Of a stretch of DNA of 8,718 bases, positions 1-7,094 are shown piece by piece. Every line of letters starts with the position of its first letter. Position 1 is the stretch's first letter. Origin of the DNA: Syntrophorhabdaceae bacterium PtaU1.Bin034 (GTDB taxonomy: Bacteria; Desulfobacterota_G; Syntrophorhabdia; Syntrophorhabdales; WCHB1-27); assembly GCA_002067405.1 (NCBI GenBank), contig MVRP01000180.1, positions 1 to 8,718 of the forward strand, read 5' to 3'. Position numbers and translations under genes: made by a program. Under the pieces are notes generated by a model. It made no database searches. It was not told where the DNA came from and was given only the letters and a program-made list of their open reading frames with translations.

Positions 1-34
1 CGACAGAAGCATAGAGGTTCGAAGGAGCGCATCC

Positions 35-1549
35 ATGAAGATACCGACAGAAGTGGATACGGCAATCATAGGAGGGGGAATTGCAGGACTTTATGCCTGC
101 CTGCAATTACGGAAGAAGAAGGGGCCGGATCACACAATGTCGCTCTTTGAGGCATCTGACCGCTTTGGAGGCCGGATCGAGACAGTCGAGATGGACGGGT
201 TTCTGGCAGAGTATGGGCCCATGCGATTTGAAAGACGAGCCCAACCGCTCCTCATGGACCTGATCTGCGAACTGGGCCTCGAGACTTCCTATTTTCACCC
301 CTATATGGCGGCCACGGATCCCGAATCTCTCTACCGACTCAAGAAAAATGAAATGTGGAGAGCTGAAGGCCGGTCATCCGAGGAGCGACTAAATGCGCTT
401 GAGTTGCTCAGCCTGGGGATTCTGCGGATTCTGGACTCCAGCGGAGGTGACCTCGACGATCCCCGCGACCCCCGACACTGGGAATGGTGGGCTGGACTCG
501 ACGAGGCATATTACCATCAGATAAGAACGACCCAAACTTTTCGCGGGGAGCTGCTATGGAACACGGGCTTCTGGAACGTGTTGAGCAGCGTCCTGAGCCA
601 CAAGGCGGTGGAGCAGATCATTCATTATGGAACCTTCTATCACGAAATTCACAGTAATCCCAATGCGGCCGAATGGATTGTCTTTTGGCTGAGAGGCCTT
701 CACCCGAACGATGAATTGGTGGGAATCAAAGAGGGAGTTGAGGCGCTGGTCACCAGGCTCGTGGAGAAACTTTCCTCCGTCCGGCCACCCGTTCCCCTCT
801 ACCTGAATGTTCGACTGGCCGGGATCCGGGAGGAAGGAGGGTCTCATGTGTTTCTTGATTTGCAGGAGGACGGCGGCGAAAATATTGTCGTGCGCGCCCG
901 CAACGTGGTAATCGCCCTTCCTCAGAGTCCTCTGAGAAGGCTTATTTCATTCTTCCCCGACCCGATCGGGCGGCTGATAGAGTCCGTGATCCCAATCCCT
1001 CTATTCAAATGTTTCTTTGTCACGAAAGACCCCTGGTGGAATGCACAAACGCCGCCCCAGACCTGGGCATCGTCCGTACCGACGCGCGAGCTTCACTACT
1101 ATTATCGGGAGGAAGGAGGGCAGAGGAGGGGAATGGTAATGGTCTACGGAGACCGGCCTTCAATGCACTATTGGCAGCCATTTATCGTGAAAGAACCCCA
1201 TGTGCGGGCCGAGCTCAATCAGGACAAGCGGCTGCCCGAGTATTATCTGAAATACCTGAGCCTTCAAGCTCAGACCGGTACCGTTCAGGAGGGTCAAACC
1301 CGGCCCTCGGAGCTTACCTGCTTCGGTATCCGGGATTGGAGCCGCGAGCCCTTCGAAGCCGGCTGCCACATATGGAAACCCGGTATTCAGGTTGAAAGCG
1401 CTTTAAGAGAACTGTCTGCATTCTCGCCGTCGGGGTCAGGCCGCGGCCGCGGTATCCTTCACGTTTGCGGGGAGGCCTATTCTGATTTTCAGGGATTTAT
1501 CGAAGGTGCGCTGCGGACAACACTTGCGGCAGTCGAGAAGGTCGAGTGA
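35..1549 (+). CDS. FAD-dependent amine oxidase family protein (flavin monoamine oxidase-like)
   Basis: A 504-residue flavoprotein of the amine oxidase/NAD(P)-binding Rossmann family. The N-terminus has a hydrophobic beta strand, GGGIAG (residues 13-18), then an acidic residue (E39 in FEAS) placed to bind the FAD ribose, and RFGGRIE (43-49), the second flavin-contact motif of monoamine oxidases. The C-terminus has the closing flavin motif GEAYSDFQGFIEGAL (479-493), which resembles the flavin monoamine, lysine and tryptophan monooxygenase branch. No signal peptide or membrane segment is visible, so it is probably cytoplasmic. The ATG start is supported by GAAGGAG at 21-27, seven bases upstream. 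The gene begins 35 bp from the window edge, so an upstream operon partner cannot be excluded. The substrate is unknown: family members oxidise amines, amino acids or carotenoid-like compounds. zwf follows on the same strand but has its own promoter. Family assignment is confident; no specific function is claimed. Confidence 0.88.
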   Translation: MKIPTEVDTAIIGGGIAGLYACLQLRKKKGPDHTMSLFEASDRFGGRIETVEMDGFLAEYGPMRFERRAQPLLMDLICELGLETSYFHPYMAATDPESLYRLKKNEMWRAEGRSSEERLNALELLSLGILRILDSSGGDLDDPRDPRHWEWWAGLDEAYYHQIRTTQTFRGELLWNTGFWNVLSSVLSHKAVEQIIHYGTFYHEIHSNPNAAEWIVFWLRGLHPNDELVGIKEGVEALVTRLVEKLSSVRPPVPLYLNVRLAGIREEGGSHVFLDLQEDGGENIVVRARNVVIALPQSPLRRLISFFPDPIGRLIESVIPIPLFKCFFVTKDPWWNAQTPPQTWASSVPTRELHYYYREEGGQRRGMVMVYGDRPSMHYWQPFIVKEPHVRAELNQDKRLPEYYLKYLSLQAQTGTVQEGQTRPSELTCFGIRDWSREPFEAGCHIWKPGIQVESALRELSAFSPSGSGRGRGILHVCGEAYSDFQGFIEGALRTTLAAVEKVE

Positions 1550-1583
1550 CTTTTGCGCGGGCTGAGCCGGACTGTCGCCCACA

Positions 1584-1612
1584 TTGACAGATCGAGGTGC
1601 TGGCATTACTTT
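1584..1612 (+). promoter_or_regulatory. Predicted sigma70 promoter for zwf
   Basis: TTGACA at 1584-1589 matches the -35 consensus exactly. A 17-nt spacer leads to TACTTT at 1607-1612, which matches four of six -10 positions. Transcription would start near 1619, giving a leader of about 50 nt before the ATG at 1671. No convincing terminator follows the upstream amine oxidase gene, so read-through is also possible. Predicted from sequence only. Confidence 0.55.
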
Positions 1613-1657
1613 CAGAAAAACGTAGGCTTCTGTCTTCGTGAAGATTGTCGGGACTAC

Positions 1658-1661
1658 GAGG
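1658..1661 (+). promoter_or_regulatory. Ribosome binding site deciding the zwf start
   Basis: GAGG lies nine bases before the ATG at 1671. The alternative in-frame GTG at 1638 has only a weak AGG eleven bases upstream, and its extra 11 residues have no visible conserved feature. The ATG is preferred. Confidence 0.55.
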
Positions 1662-1670
1662 CATGAAAAT

Positions 1671-3275
1671 ATGAAGATCGGTTCATACTATCGTTCTGTG
1701 GCGGGATGCGAGATTCAGGTTCCGCCGCCATGTTGCGTGGTCATATTGGGCGCTTACGGTGACCTGGCGAGAAGAAAACTGATTCCCGCCCTTTATCGTC
1801 TTAGCGCAAACAAGCTCCTGCCGTCCAATTTTTGTCTGCTTGCAACCGACGGCGTGGTGATGGACCGGGAGCACTACCTCACCGCTATGGGCGAGGCAGT
1901 CAGCAAGTCGCTCGGAGTTCGCTTTCACAATACTTCCTGGCACCGCTTTGCGGAGTTCGTCGATTATGTATCCTTCGATTACGGAAATCTCACCGCTTAC
2001 TCGAACATGCTCAAGAAGAGGCTGATGATGCTTGAGAAGAAACATGGGACAGGGGAGAACCGTGTCTTTTATCTGGCGATTCCGCCTTCCGTGTTTCAAT
2101 CTGCCGTAGTGAACCTCGGTCGTGCAGGCCTTTCCGATATGCAGGACAACGGGTTTCCGCACATCGTCATAGAGAAGCCCTTTGGGAGGGATGTGGCGTC
2201 GTCGGCAAGGCTTGACAAGGCGCTGAGCATCTACTTCGACGAAAGGCAGGTATTTCGCATCGACCATTATATCGCGAAGGAGACGGTCCAGGACATGCTC
2301 ATGTTCAGGTTCGCAAACTCGATCTTCGAGCCCCTATGGAACAGGGAGTTTGTGGATCACGTGCAAATCACCGCAGCGGAGACGCTGGGCGTGGAGCACC
2401 GGGCCGCATACTATGAGGAGGCCGGTGTCTTCCGCGATATGTTTCAAAGCCATCTTTTCGAACTGCTTGCTTCTTGTGCAATGGAACCGCCGGTGGCGTT
2501 CGAGTCAGAGCGAGTCCGGGACGAAAGGACAAAGGTCTTCCGTTCTATACGTCCCTTTCCTTCGGTGGACAGGCTCGATGAATTCATGGCAATAGGCCAG
2601 TACGGGCCGGGAACTATCGACGGACAGCACGTGGCAGGATACAGGGAAGAGCCCGGTATTTCACCTCAGTCTATAACTCCCACCTTCGGCGCCTTGAAGA
2701 TATTTGTCGATAACTGGCGCTGGAACGGCGTACCCTTTTACCTCCGCTCCGGAAAACGGCTCGCCAGGACGCGGACCTCGGTCTCCATCCATTTCAAGCC
2801 GGTGCCCCATCTCATGTTTGCGGGGATGATGGACCGCGACATAGAACCGAACATAGTCGTGTTCCGGGTGCAGCCGGATGAAGGAATCAGCCTCACCTTT
2901 CAGACGAAGATGCCCGGCTCAAGGGCCTGCCTTCTCGAAAAACCCGTTCAGATGAACTTCTCCTATGGCGCTCCAGATGTGCTTGAAGCGTACGAGTGGG
3001 TGCTGCTGGATTGCATGGTTGGGGATCAGATGCTGTTCCTGAGGAAGGAAGGGGTGGAGCTTACATGGTCGCTTCTCACACCGCTCATCGAGCGGATAGA
3101 GGCGACAACTCCGGTCGACCTTTTCCCCAATTACAGTGCGGGATCTGAAGGACCAGAGGCGGCAAGGCGGCTCATAGAGACCGATGGCAGGACGTGGCTG
3201 CCCCTGAAGAGGCAGGTTGCGGAGGCAAGGCCGGGTCTTATCCAGGTCGGGGGTTTCAAGCGGCAACGAGCCTGA
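1671..3275 (+). CDS. zwf: Glucose-6-phosphate 1-dehydrogenase
   Basis: Oxidises glucose 6-phosphate to 6-phosphogluconolactone with NADP+ (or NAD+), the first step of the oxidative pentose phosphate pathway, in the cytoplasm. From the chosen ATG it has 534 residues, slightly longer than the usual 490-515. The Rossmann dinucleotide motif is [11 protein letters not shown] (27-37). EKPFGRD (168-174) and the family active-site signature [12 protein letters not shown] (196-207) follow. D198 and H199 form the substrate-binding pair, K203 is the conserved lysine, and H261 in FQSHLFELL is the probable catalytic base, followed by AMEPP. The C-terminal domain includes LRSGKRL, also typical. The third position of the GxxGDLA loop is tyrosine, where Ser, Thr or Lys is commoner; this position varies in the family. 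No phosphogluconolactonase or 6-phosphogluconate dehydrogenase gene is adjacent. An in-frame GTG at 1638 would add 11 residues but lacks a good ribosome binding site. Confidence 0.96.
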   Translation: MKIGSYYRSVAGCEIQVPPPCCVVILGAYGDLARRKLIPALYRLSANKLLPSNFCLLATDGVVMDREHYLTAMGEAVSKSLGVRFHNTSWHRFAEFVDYVSFDYGNLTAYSNMLKKRLMMLEKKHGTGENRVFYLAIPPSVFQSAVVNLGRAGLSDMQDNGFPHIVIEKPFGRDVASSARLDKALSIYFDERQVFRIDHYIAKETVQDMLMFRFANSIFEPLWNREFVDHVQITAAETLGVEHRAAYYEEAGVFRDMFQSHLFELLASCAMEPPVAFESERVRDERTKVFRSIRPFPSVDRLDEFMAIGQYGPGTIDGQHVAGYREEPGISPQSITPTFGALKIFVDNWRWNGVPFYLRSGKRLARTRTSVSIHFKPVPHLMFAGMMDRDIEPNIVVFRVQPDEGISLTFQTKMPGSRACLLEKPVQMNFSYGAPDVLEAYEWVLLDCMVGDQMLFLRKEGVELTWSLLTPLIERIEATTPVDLFPNYSAGSEGPEAARRLIETDGRTWLPLKRQVAEARPGLIQVGGFKRQRA

Positions 3276-3380
3276 TAACACCTTAATCATTTCTTGTTCA
3301 CAAGACATCCTTTCTCTCGACACGCAGATAAGTCAGGGCGACAACCCACGAAGGGCCAAGAGATGAACGAAAAACACCTC

Positions 3381-3413
3381 TTGCCCCGGGCAAACGATGC
3401 AGGCTGTTTTTTT
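3381..3413. terminator. Possible bidirectional terminator between zwf and the RRM gene
   Basis: In the 228-bp gap between convergent genes, a GC-rich hairpin (TTGCC, loop CCG, GGCAA; 3381-3393) has a seven-T run at 3407-3413 on the plus strand and five A (T on the minus strand) at 3370-3374. The distances from stem to T run (13 and 6 nt) are longer than in a classic intrinsic terminator, so this is tentative. I see no gene in the rest of the gap (3276-3503). Confidence 0.3.
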
Positions 3414-3503
3414 ACGGCTCTTGACTTCTTACGCAGGAGGGGATTTGCCCGGTCTCTTTCAAAAACAGCAGAACGAGGTTGATCAGGGCCTCCGCTCCGA
3501 TCT

Positions 3504-3803
3504 TTAGTACCGGTGTCTTTCTCTGCCGCCTCTTCCGCCGAAGCCGCCCCGACCCTTGTCCGCTCTGGGCCTAGCTTCGTTAACGGTGAGCGTGCGACCA
3601 TTCAGTTCCTTTCCGTGAAGTGCGGCTATGGCGGCGCGCGCTTCGGAGGTGTCCGGCATTTCCACAAACCCGAAGCCTTTCGACTGTTTGCTGTACTGAT
3701 CCCGGATCACGCTTGCTGACGCAACCTGGCCAAAGCCCTCAAAAGCATTCTTCAGATCTTCATCCGTGACACTGTAAGCCAAGTTGCCTACGTAAATGTT
3801 CAT
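3504..3803 (-). CDS. RRM-domain RNA-binding protein with RGG-type tail
   Basis: A 99-residue single-RRM protein of the bacterial glycine-rich RNA-binding type found in cyanobacteria and many Desulfobacterota, where relatives are often linked to cold or stress response. RNP2 is IYVGNL (residues 3-8) and RNP1 is KGFGFVEM (42-49). The aromatic residues that stack on RNA bases (Y4, F44, F46) are all present. The fold fills residues 1-78 and is followed by a basic tail rich in Gly and Arg (about 81-99, with GRGGFGGRGGRERHR). The ATG at 3803 has AAGGGGG at 3808-3814, four bases upstream. It lies 66 bp downstream of the small charged protein on the same strand, so the two are probably co-transcribed. 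Its likely role is post-transcriptional, as an RNA chaperone or mRNA-binding protein; the specific target is unknown. Confidence 0.93.
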   Translation of the reverse strand: MNIYVGNLAYSVTDEDLKNAFEGFGQVASASVIRDQYSKQSKGFGFVEMPDTSEARAAIAALHGKELNGRTLTVNEARPRADKGRGGFGGRGGRERHRY

Positions 3804-3869
3804 TTGACCCCCTTAGTCCTTTACTTGGTACTTAATATGGTAAATTTTGATCAGCCGCTGCATGGACTA

Positions 3870-4049
3870 TCAAGGGCTCACCTGGTGGTTCGTGCGATCC
3901 TGCTCAGGAGCCTGTTGCTCGTCCTCTTCTCTTCCGTCTTTTTGCCGCTCGATTTTTCCCTGCCTGCGCGCCATCTTTTCCGCGGCTTCTTCTTTTCGTT
4001 TCATTTCCTTCTGTCGTTTCAGGAAACTGTGCTGGCCTCTTTTTGCCAT
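3870..4049 (-). CDS. Small highly charged (Lys/Arg/Glu-rich) hypothetical protein
   Basis: A 59-residue protein beginning MAKRGQHSFLKRQKE. It is dominated by Lys, Arg, Glu and Gln, with no hydrophobic core, no cysteine and no membrane segment. Residues 9-40 look like one long charged helix, possibly coiled coil, and the tail (about 41-59) is acidic then polar and probably disordered. An earlier in-frame ATG at 4079 exists, but the ATG at 4049 is preferred because AAGGAGG (4054-4060) sits four bases upstream of it. From memory, similar short KRQKE/RRQGK proteins occur in Geobacter-like Desulfobacterota as conserved hypotheticals; I could not check this. The RRM protein immediately downstream and the nucleic-acid-like charge pattern suggest a role with RNA or ribosomes, which is inference. 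A strong promoter lies about 100 nt upstream. Confidence 0.75.
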   Translation of the reverse strand: MAKRGQHSFLKRQKEMKRKEEAAEKMARRQGKIERQKDGREEDEQQAPEQDRTNHQVSP

Positions 4050-4053
4050 AGTT

Positions 4054-4060
4054 CCTCCTT
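4054..4060 (-). promoter_or_regulatory. Strong Shine-Dalgarno deciding the start of the small charged protein
   Basis: On the minus strand the sequence reads AAGGAGG-AACT-ATG, a full-consensus ribosome binding site. It supports the ATG at 4049 over the in-frame ATG at 4079. Confidence 0.75.
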
Positions 4061-4155
4061 GTCTGGTATCCGATAACATTCCGACCCGTTTCCCTTGCCT
4101 CTAGGAGAGCTCCGGAAAACCATGAAAGCACTGTGTGCAGCTTGGAAGATAATCG

Positions 4156-4184
4156 ATTATGGACCTTATATGTGGCTTTGTCAA
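4156..4184 (-). promoter_or_regulatory. Near-consensus sigma70 promoter for the charged-protein/RRM pair
   Basis: On the minus strand, TTGACA (4184-4179) is followed by exactly 17 nt and CATAAT (4161-4156), which together match 11 of the 12 consensus hexamer bases. Transcription would start around 4149, leaving an untranslated leader of about 100 nt before the ATG at 4049. The promoter faces away from the fix operon, which ends at 4238, so the charged-protein and RRM genes are a separate unit. This is the strongest promoter I see in the window. Confidence 0.75.
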
Positions 4185-4210
4185 GGCGGATTCGGGCGTG
4201 TTCTCCGCTT

Positions 4211-4244
4211 GTCGGGCTTGAACCCGGACCGACGGTTTTAACCG
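4211..4244 (-). other. Inverted repeats at the end of fixX
   Basis: Two adjacent dyads lie at the operon end. CGGT/ACCG (4233-4244) contains the fixX stop codon, and GTCGG...CCGAC (4211-4215 with 4229-4233) encloses an alternative CGGG-loop-CCCG hairpin (4213-4226). No T run follows, so this is not a clear intrinsic terminator; it may protect the mRNA 3' end or act with Rho. A superficial tRNA T-arm resemblance was considered and rejected. Confidence 0.3.
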
Positions 4245-4519
4245 AATCTGTGGCTTACACCAAAACCGCCCAGGGGAAAACGCCACTCGATATTAAGATG
4301 AGGGCACCCGATCCTGCATGAGCCGCATTCGACGCACCCTTCCCAGGCCACTGTTATTCGATCTTTCTCACGTCTGTACACGTTGGCAGGACAAAGGTAA
4401 AGGCAGGGCTGATCTTCGCACTTCTCCGCGCATACCTCCCCGTCGACAATCCTGATGTGGGCCTCTTCAGCCACCCGGAAGCGATCGAGGAAAAGCTTGT
4501 CCTCAATTTTGACGGTCAT
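4238..4519 (-). CDS. fixX: FixX ferredoxin-like protein
   Basis: A 93-residue iron-sulfur protein, the electron-transfer partner of FixC; in eukaryotic ETF:quinone oxidoreductase the same domain is fused to the flavoprotein. It carries eight cysteines: C30, C34, C39 and C43, and the classic run C62-x2-C65-x2-C68-x3-C72-P. This allows at least one [4Fe-4S] cluster and possibly two. The family ending (N/I-x-W-x-F-P-x-GGFGV, then a C-terminal Gly) is intact. The ATG at 4519 overlaps the fixC stop as ATGA, and GGAGG at 4528-4532 lies eight bases upstream. An in-frame ATG at 4534 would add five residues but overlaps fixC further and has no such site. It is the last gene of the operon. FixX would pass electrons from the ETF flavins towards FixC and quinone. 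Confidence 0.93.
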   Translation of the reverse strand: MTVKIEDKLFLDRFRVAEEAHIRIVDGEVCAEKCEDQPCLYLCPANVYRREKDRITVAWEGCVECGSCRIGCPHLNIEWRFPLGGFGVSHRFG

Positions 4520-5820
4520 TTGACGGTCCTCCAACCTTTCCAGAACAGCCGAAACAGCCTCGATGGCGGCAGTTCGCTGCGTATTCTTTTCCAGATCGTC
4601 CTTTGTTTCTGCTTCTTGGGAGTTCCATCTACTGTCAGCATTTCTCGAGCCGCATAACTTGCCAGGTCGGGAAGCGTGGTAAAGAGCTCATGATGGCCGA
4701 GGCGGAATGCATTGAAGCCACGGTACTTTCTCAGATCGGCCATAACATATGATTCCTGCAGCCTGCCGATGTATCCGGAAAGTCCTCCGCGTGTGAAATC
4801 ACCCCTCTCGAAGGCTTCGATAATCGCTTCGGCAGCAAGACGGCCCGATGTCATCGCCATGTTCGATCCTTCCCGATGAAGGGCATTGAATAACATCCCC
4901 GAGTCACCGGCAATCAGGTATCCGTTACCGCATAATTGCGGTATTGCATCGTACCCGGCCTCCGCTATCCAGTGCCCCATATATTCTCTCGGCCGGCCAT
5001 CCTTCAAAAGGGGAGCGACCATGGGGTGTGCCTCAAATTCCTCCAGCATTTCGTAAGGCCTTATCTTGCGGCGGACCAGATCGGAGAGGTTGGCGCCGAT
5101 ACAGACGGAGAGGGAATTCTTGTTCGTGTATATCACGCCGATGCCGTCCATGCCTTTTGTGATCGTGCCCACGGCTTCTACGGTCACCCCTGAACCTGTC
5201 TCTACGTTAAATCGCTCATTGATCACGTCTTCCGGGAGTTCCACGACGTCCTTAACCGCAAGGGCAACTTGGTCCGGTTTAACCTCCGGACGGAAACCGG
5301 TTTTTGCGGCCAGGGGAGAATTTATACCGTCGGCCAGGAGAACGACCTTTGCCCGGACCTCTCCATCCGGCCGATCGGTCCTCACCCCGATGACCCGATT
5401 GTCACTGTCCCTCAACAGATCGGTAACCACTGTCGCTGGCACCATCAGGGCTCCTTTTCCTCTGGCCTGCTCCGCGAACCACCGGTCGAATTTGGCCCTC
5501 CCCACTGTGAAGCTGTTCAGCCGCCGTTCTTTCTGAAAGATTTCATCGCGAAACCTTACGGTGTAGCCACCTCCTCCTGAAAGGTACCACACCTGCGACT
5601 CGACGATGTTCCGCTCGATGGGACAATTCCTCTCCGGGAAATCAGGTATGATGCGAGCGAGGTCGTGCCCGTAGAGCACACCCCCTGACATATTTTTGGC
5701 GCCCGGATACTCTCCGCGTTCGAACACGATGGTTTTCACGCCTTTTCCCCCGAGGATCGAAGCAGCCGAGCTGCCTGCAGGTCCTGCTCCCACGATGGCC
5801 ACGTCAAACTGCTCTCCCAT
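4516..5820 (-). CDS. fixC: FixC, ETF:quinone oxidoreductase-type flavoprotein
   Basis: A 434-residue FAD enzyme that takes electrons from the FixAB flavoprotein and reduces quinone at the membrane, working with FixX. Motifs in order: dinucleotide fold with GAGPAG (11-16) and E34 for the ribose; the PGAKNMSGG segment (39-47) typical of FixC/ETF-QO; LADGINS (162-168), the second FAD motif of the geranylgeranyl-reductase/ETF-QO superfamily; and LIAGDSG (302-308), the phosphate-binding motif. The fused ferredoxin domain of mitochondrial ETF-QO is absent, as expected with a separate fixX. The C-terminus (about 402-434) is strongly basic and aromatic (WKRIR, RLFRLFWKGW) and may attach the protein to the membrane surface. 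The ATG lies three bases after the fixB stop; AAGGA directly abuts it and GAGAGG lies nine bases upstream. Confidence 0.95.
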   Translation of the reverse strand: MGEQFDVAIVGAGPAGSSAASILGGKGVKTIVFERGEYPGAKNMSGGVLYGHDLARIIPDFPERNCPIERNIVESQVWYLSGGGGYTVRFRDEIFQKERRLNSFTVGRAKFDRWFAEQARGKGALMVPATVVTDLLRDSDNRVIGVRTDRPDGEVRAKVVLLADGINSPLAAKTGFRPEVKPDQVALAVKDVVELPEDVINERFNVETGSGVTVEAVGTITKGMDGIGVIYTNKNSLSVCIGANLSDLVRRKIRPYEMLEEFEAHPMVAPLLKDGRPREYMGHWIAEAGYDAIPQLCGNGYLIAGDSGMLFNALHREGSNMAMTSGRLAAEAIIEAFERGDFTRGGLSGYIGRLQESYVMADLRKYRGFNAFRLGHHELFTTLPDLASYAAREMLTVDGTPKKQKQRTIWKRIRSELPPSRLFRLFWKGWRTVK

Positions 5821-5823
5821 TCC

Positions 5824-7089
5824 TTACGCCTCTCCCGGATTCTTTGCGATTCTTCGCTGCAACTCATCGATGAGAACGGGCACTATTTTTTTGTAGTCCC
5901 CGATGATGCCCGCGTCAGCCACGCTGAATATCGGCGCTTCGGGGTCGGAATTGATCGCGATGATTTTCTCCGATCCCTGCATGCCCACGAGATGCTGCAC
6001 TGCGCCTGAAACGCCGATGGCAACATAAAGCTTCGGGGCCACGGTCTTCCCTGTCTGCCCGACCTGCCGCTCGTAAGGCATGAGACCGGATTCGACAACC
6101 GGCCTGGAGCAGGCGATCACACCGCCGAGGAGGTCGGCAAGCCGCTGAAGCATGGGCATGGATTCGGCGTCGCATGCGCCTTTTCCTGCCACTATGAGGG
6201 CCGGAAACCGTGCGATGTCAACCAGCCCTTCGGTCGCAACATCCTTGACAAGTTCTATCACACGGGGGAGCTCTCCCTCGGGTGGCTCAAACGTATGATG
6301 GTGTATGTTCCCTTTCCGTCCAGGGTCCCTTTCCGGCCGTTTGAAGACCTTCGGCCTCACTGTGCTCATTTGCGGCCTGTGATGCTGACAAAAGATGGTG
6401 GCCATGATATTGCCGCCGAAGGTAGGCCTGGTCATAAGGAGGATCCGCTTCTCCTCGTCGATGTCAAGGCCGGTGCAATCCGCTGTTAATCCCGTTTTCA
6501 AAATTGTGGCGACAACACCTGAGAGATCGCGGCCGGCCAGAGTAGCGCCCATAAGCAATATTTCCGGCTTGACCTTGATGCAGAGTTCGCTCACGGCCTT
6601 TCCGTAAGGGCGGGAAAGGTAGGTTTTGAGCACGGGGTGATCTATCACGTGAACATCGTCACACCCGTAGAACACCGCTTCCTGCGCAATCTCGTCCACA
6701 CCGTGACCGGCTACGAACCCGATCACCTTCGTCTTCAATTTTTCGGCGAGTTCTCTCGCTTTCCCCACAAGCTCCCACGAGACAGTAGCGCCTCTGCCCT
6801 CAAAGACCTCCACAAACACCGCCACTCCCTGATATTCTGCGGTGCCTCCCGGGGCTTCCGCCTTTTCCTGAGCAGCCGCCCTGCGCCCCTTCCTCTCGAA
6901 TTTTATCGACTCGACAGGACAGGCCTCGGCGCACTTACCGCATCCGATGCACGCTTCCGGATCGATCCGTGCAATACCGTCGACCATCTCGATGGCGCCG
7001 ACCGGACATATTCCAGCGCACAACTGGCATCCGATGCACTTGTCCGGTATTATCTCGGCCGGTTCAATCCCTTTCCTGTTCCTGGCCAC
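5824..7089 (-). CDS. fixB: FixB, ETF alpha subunit with N-terminal ferredoxin domain
   Basis: A 421-residue fusion. Residues 11-66 form a bacterial 2[4Fe-4S] ferredoxin: C18-x2-C21-x2-C24-x3-C28-P and C47-x2-C50-x2-C53-x3-C57-P. A charged Ala/Glu linker (67-84) leads to the ETF alpha N-terminal domain (about 86-270, with TFGGNIMA at 223-230). The FAD-binding domain follows (about 297-421), with the ETF alpha signature spanning LYVAIGVSGAVQHLVGMQGS (354-373) and INSDPEAPIFSVADAGIIGD (379-398). Plain FixB proteins are about 320-360 residues, so the extra length is the ferredoxin. Similar fusions are known in the Etf of Acetobacterium woodii caffeyl-CoA reductase and other anaerobic ETFs. The start is GTG at 7089, five bases after fixA, with GGAGG ten to eleven bases upstream. 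The ferredoxin domain probably forms the entry or exit point for low-potential electrons. Confidence 0.95.
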   Translation of the reverse strand: MARNRKGIEPAEIIPDKCIGCQLCAGICPVGAIEMVDGIARIDPEACIGCGKCAEACPVESIKFERKGRRAAAQEKAEAPGGTAEYQGVAVFVEVFEGRGATVSWELVGKARELAEKLKTKVIGFVAGHGVDEIAQEAVFYGCDDVHVIDHPVLKTYLSRPYGKAVSELCIKVKPEILLMGATLAGRDLSGVVATILKTGLTADCTGLDIDEEKRILLMTRPTFGGNIMATIFCQHHRPQMSTVRPKVFKRPERDPGRKGNIHHHTFEPPEGELPRVIELVKDVATEGLVDIARFPALIVAGKGACDAESMPMLQRLADLLGGVIACSRPVVESGLMPYERQVGQTGKTVAPKLYVAIGVSGAVQHLVGMQGSEKIIAINSDPEAPIFSVADAGIIGDYKKIVPVLIDELQRRIAKNPGEA

Positions 7090-7094
7090 TATCT

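Noticed and set aside
1683..2267. 194-codon minus-strand open frame inside zwf
   Set aside because: It lies fully antisense to a well-conserved enzyme and has no recognisable motif; it is a shadow of high-GC coding sequence.
3294..3482. 62-codon plus-strand frame between zwf and the RRM gene
   Set aside because: It has no supported ribosome binding site, crosses the candidate terminator hairpin and has low-quality composition.
4198..4244. tRNA-like T arm (GGGTTCAAGCCC on the minus strand)
   Set aside because: The stem does not pair properly around a seven-base loop, and no acceptor, D or anticodon arm can be built. The segment overlaps the end of fixX.
5066..5536. 156-codon plus-strand frame inside fixC
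   Set aside because: It is antisense to fixC with Ser/Thr/Arg-rich composition typical of shadow frames.
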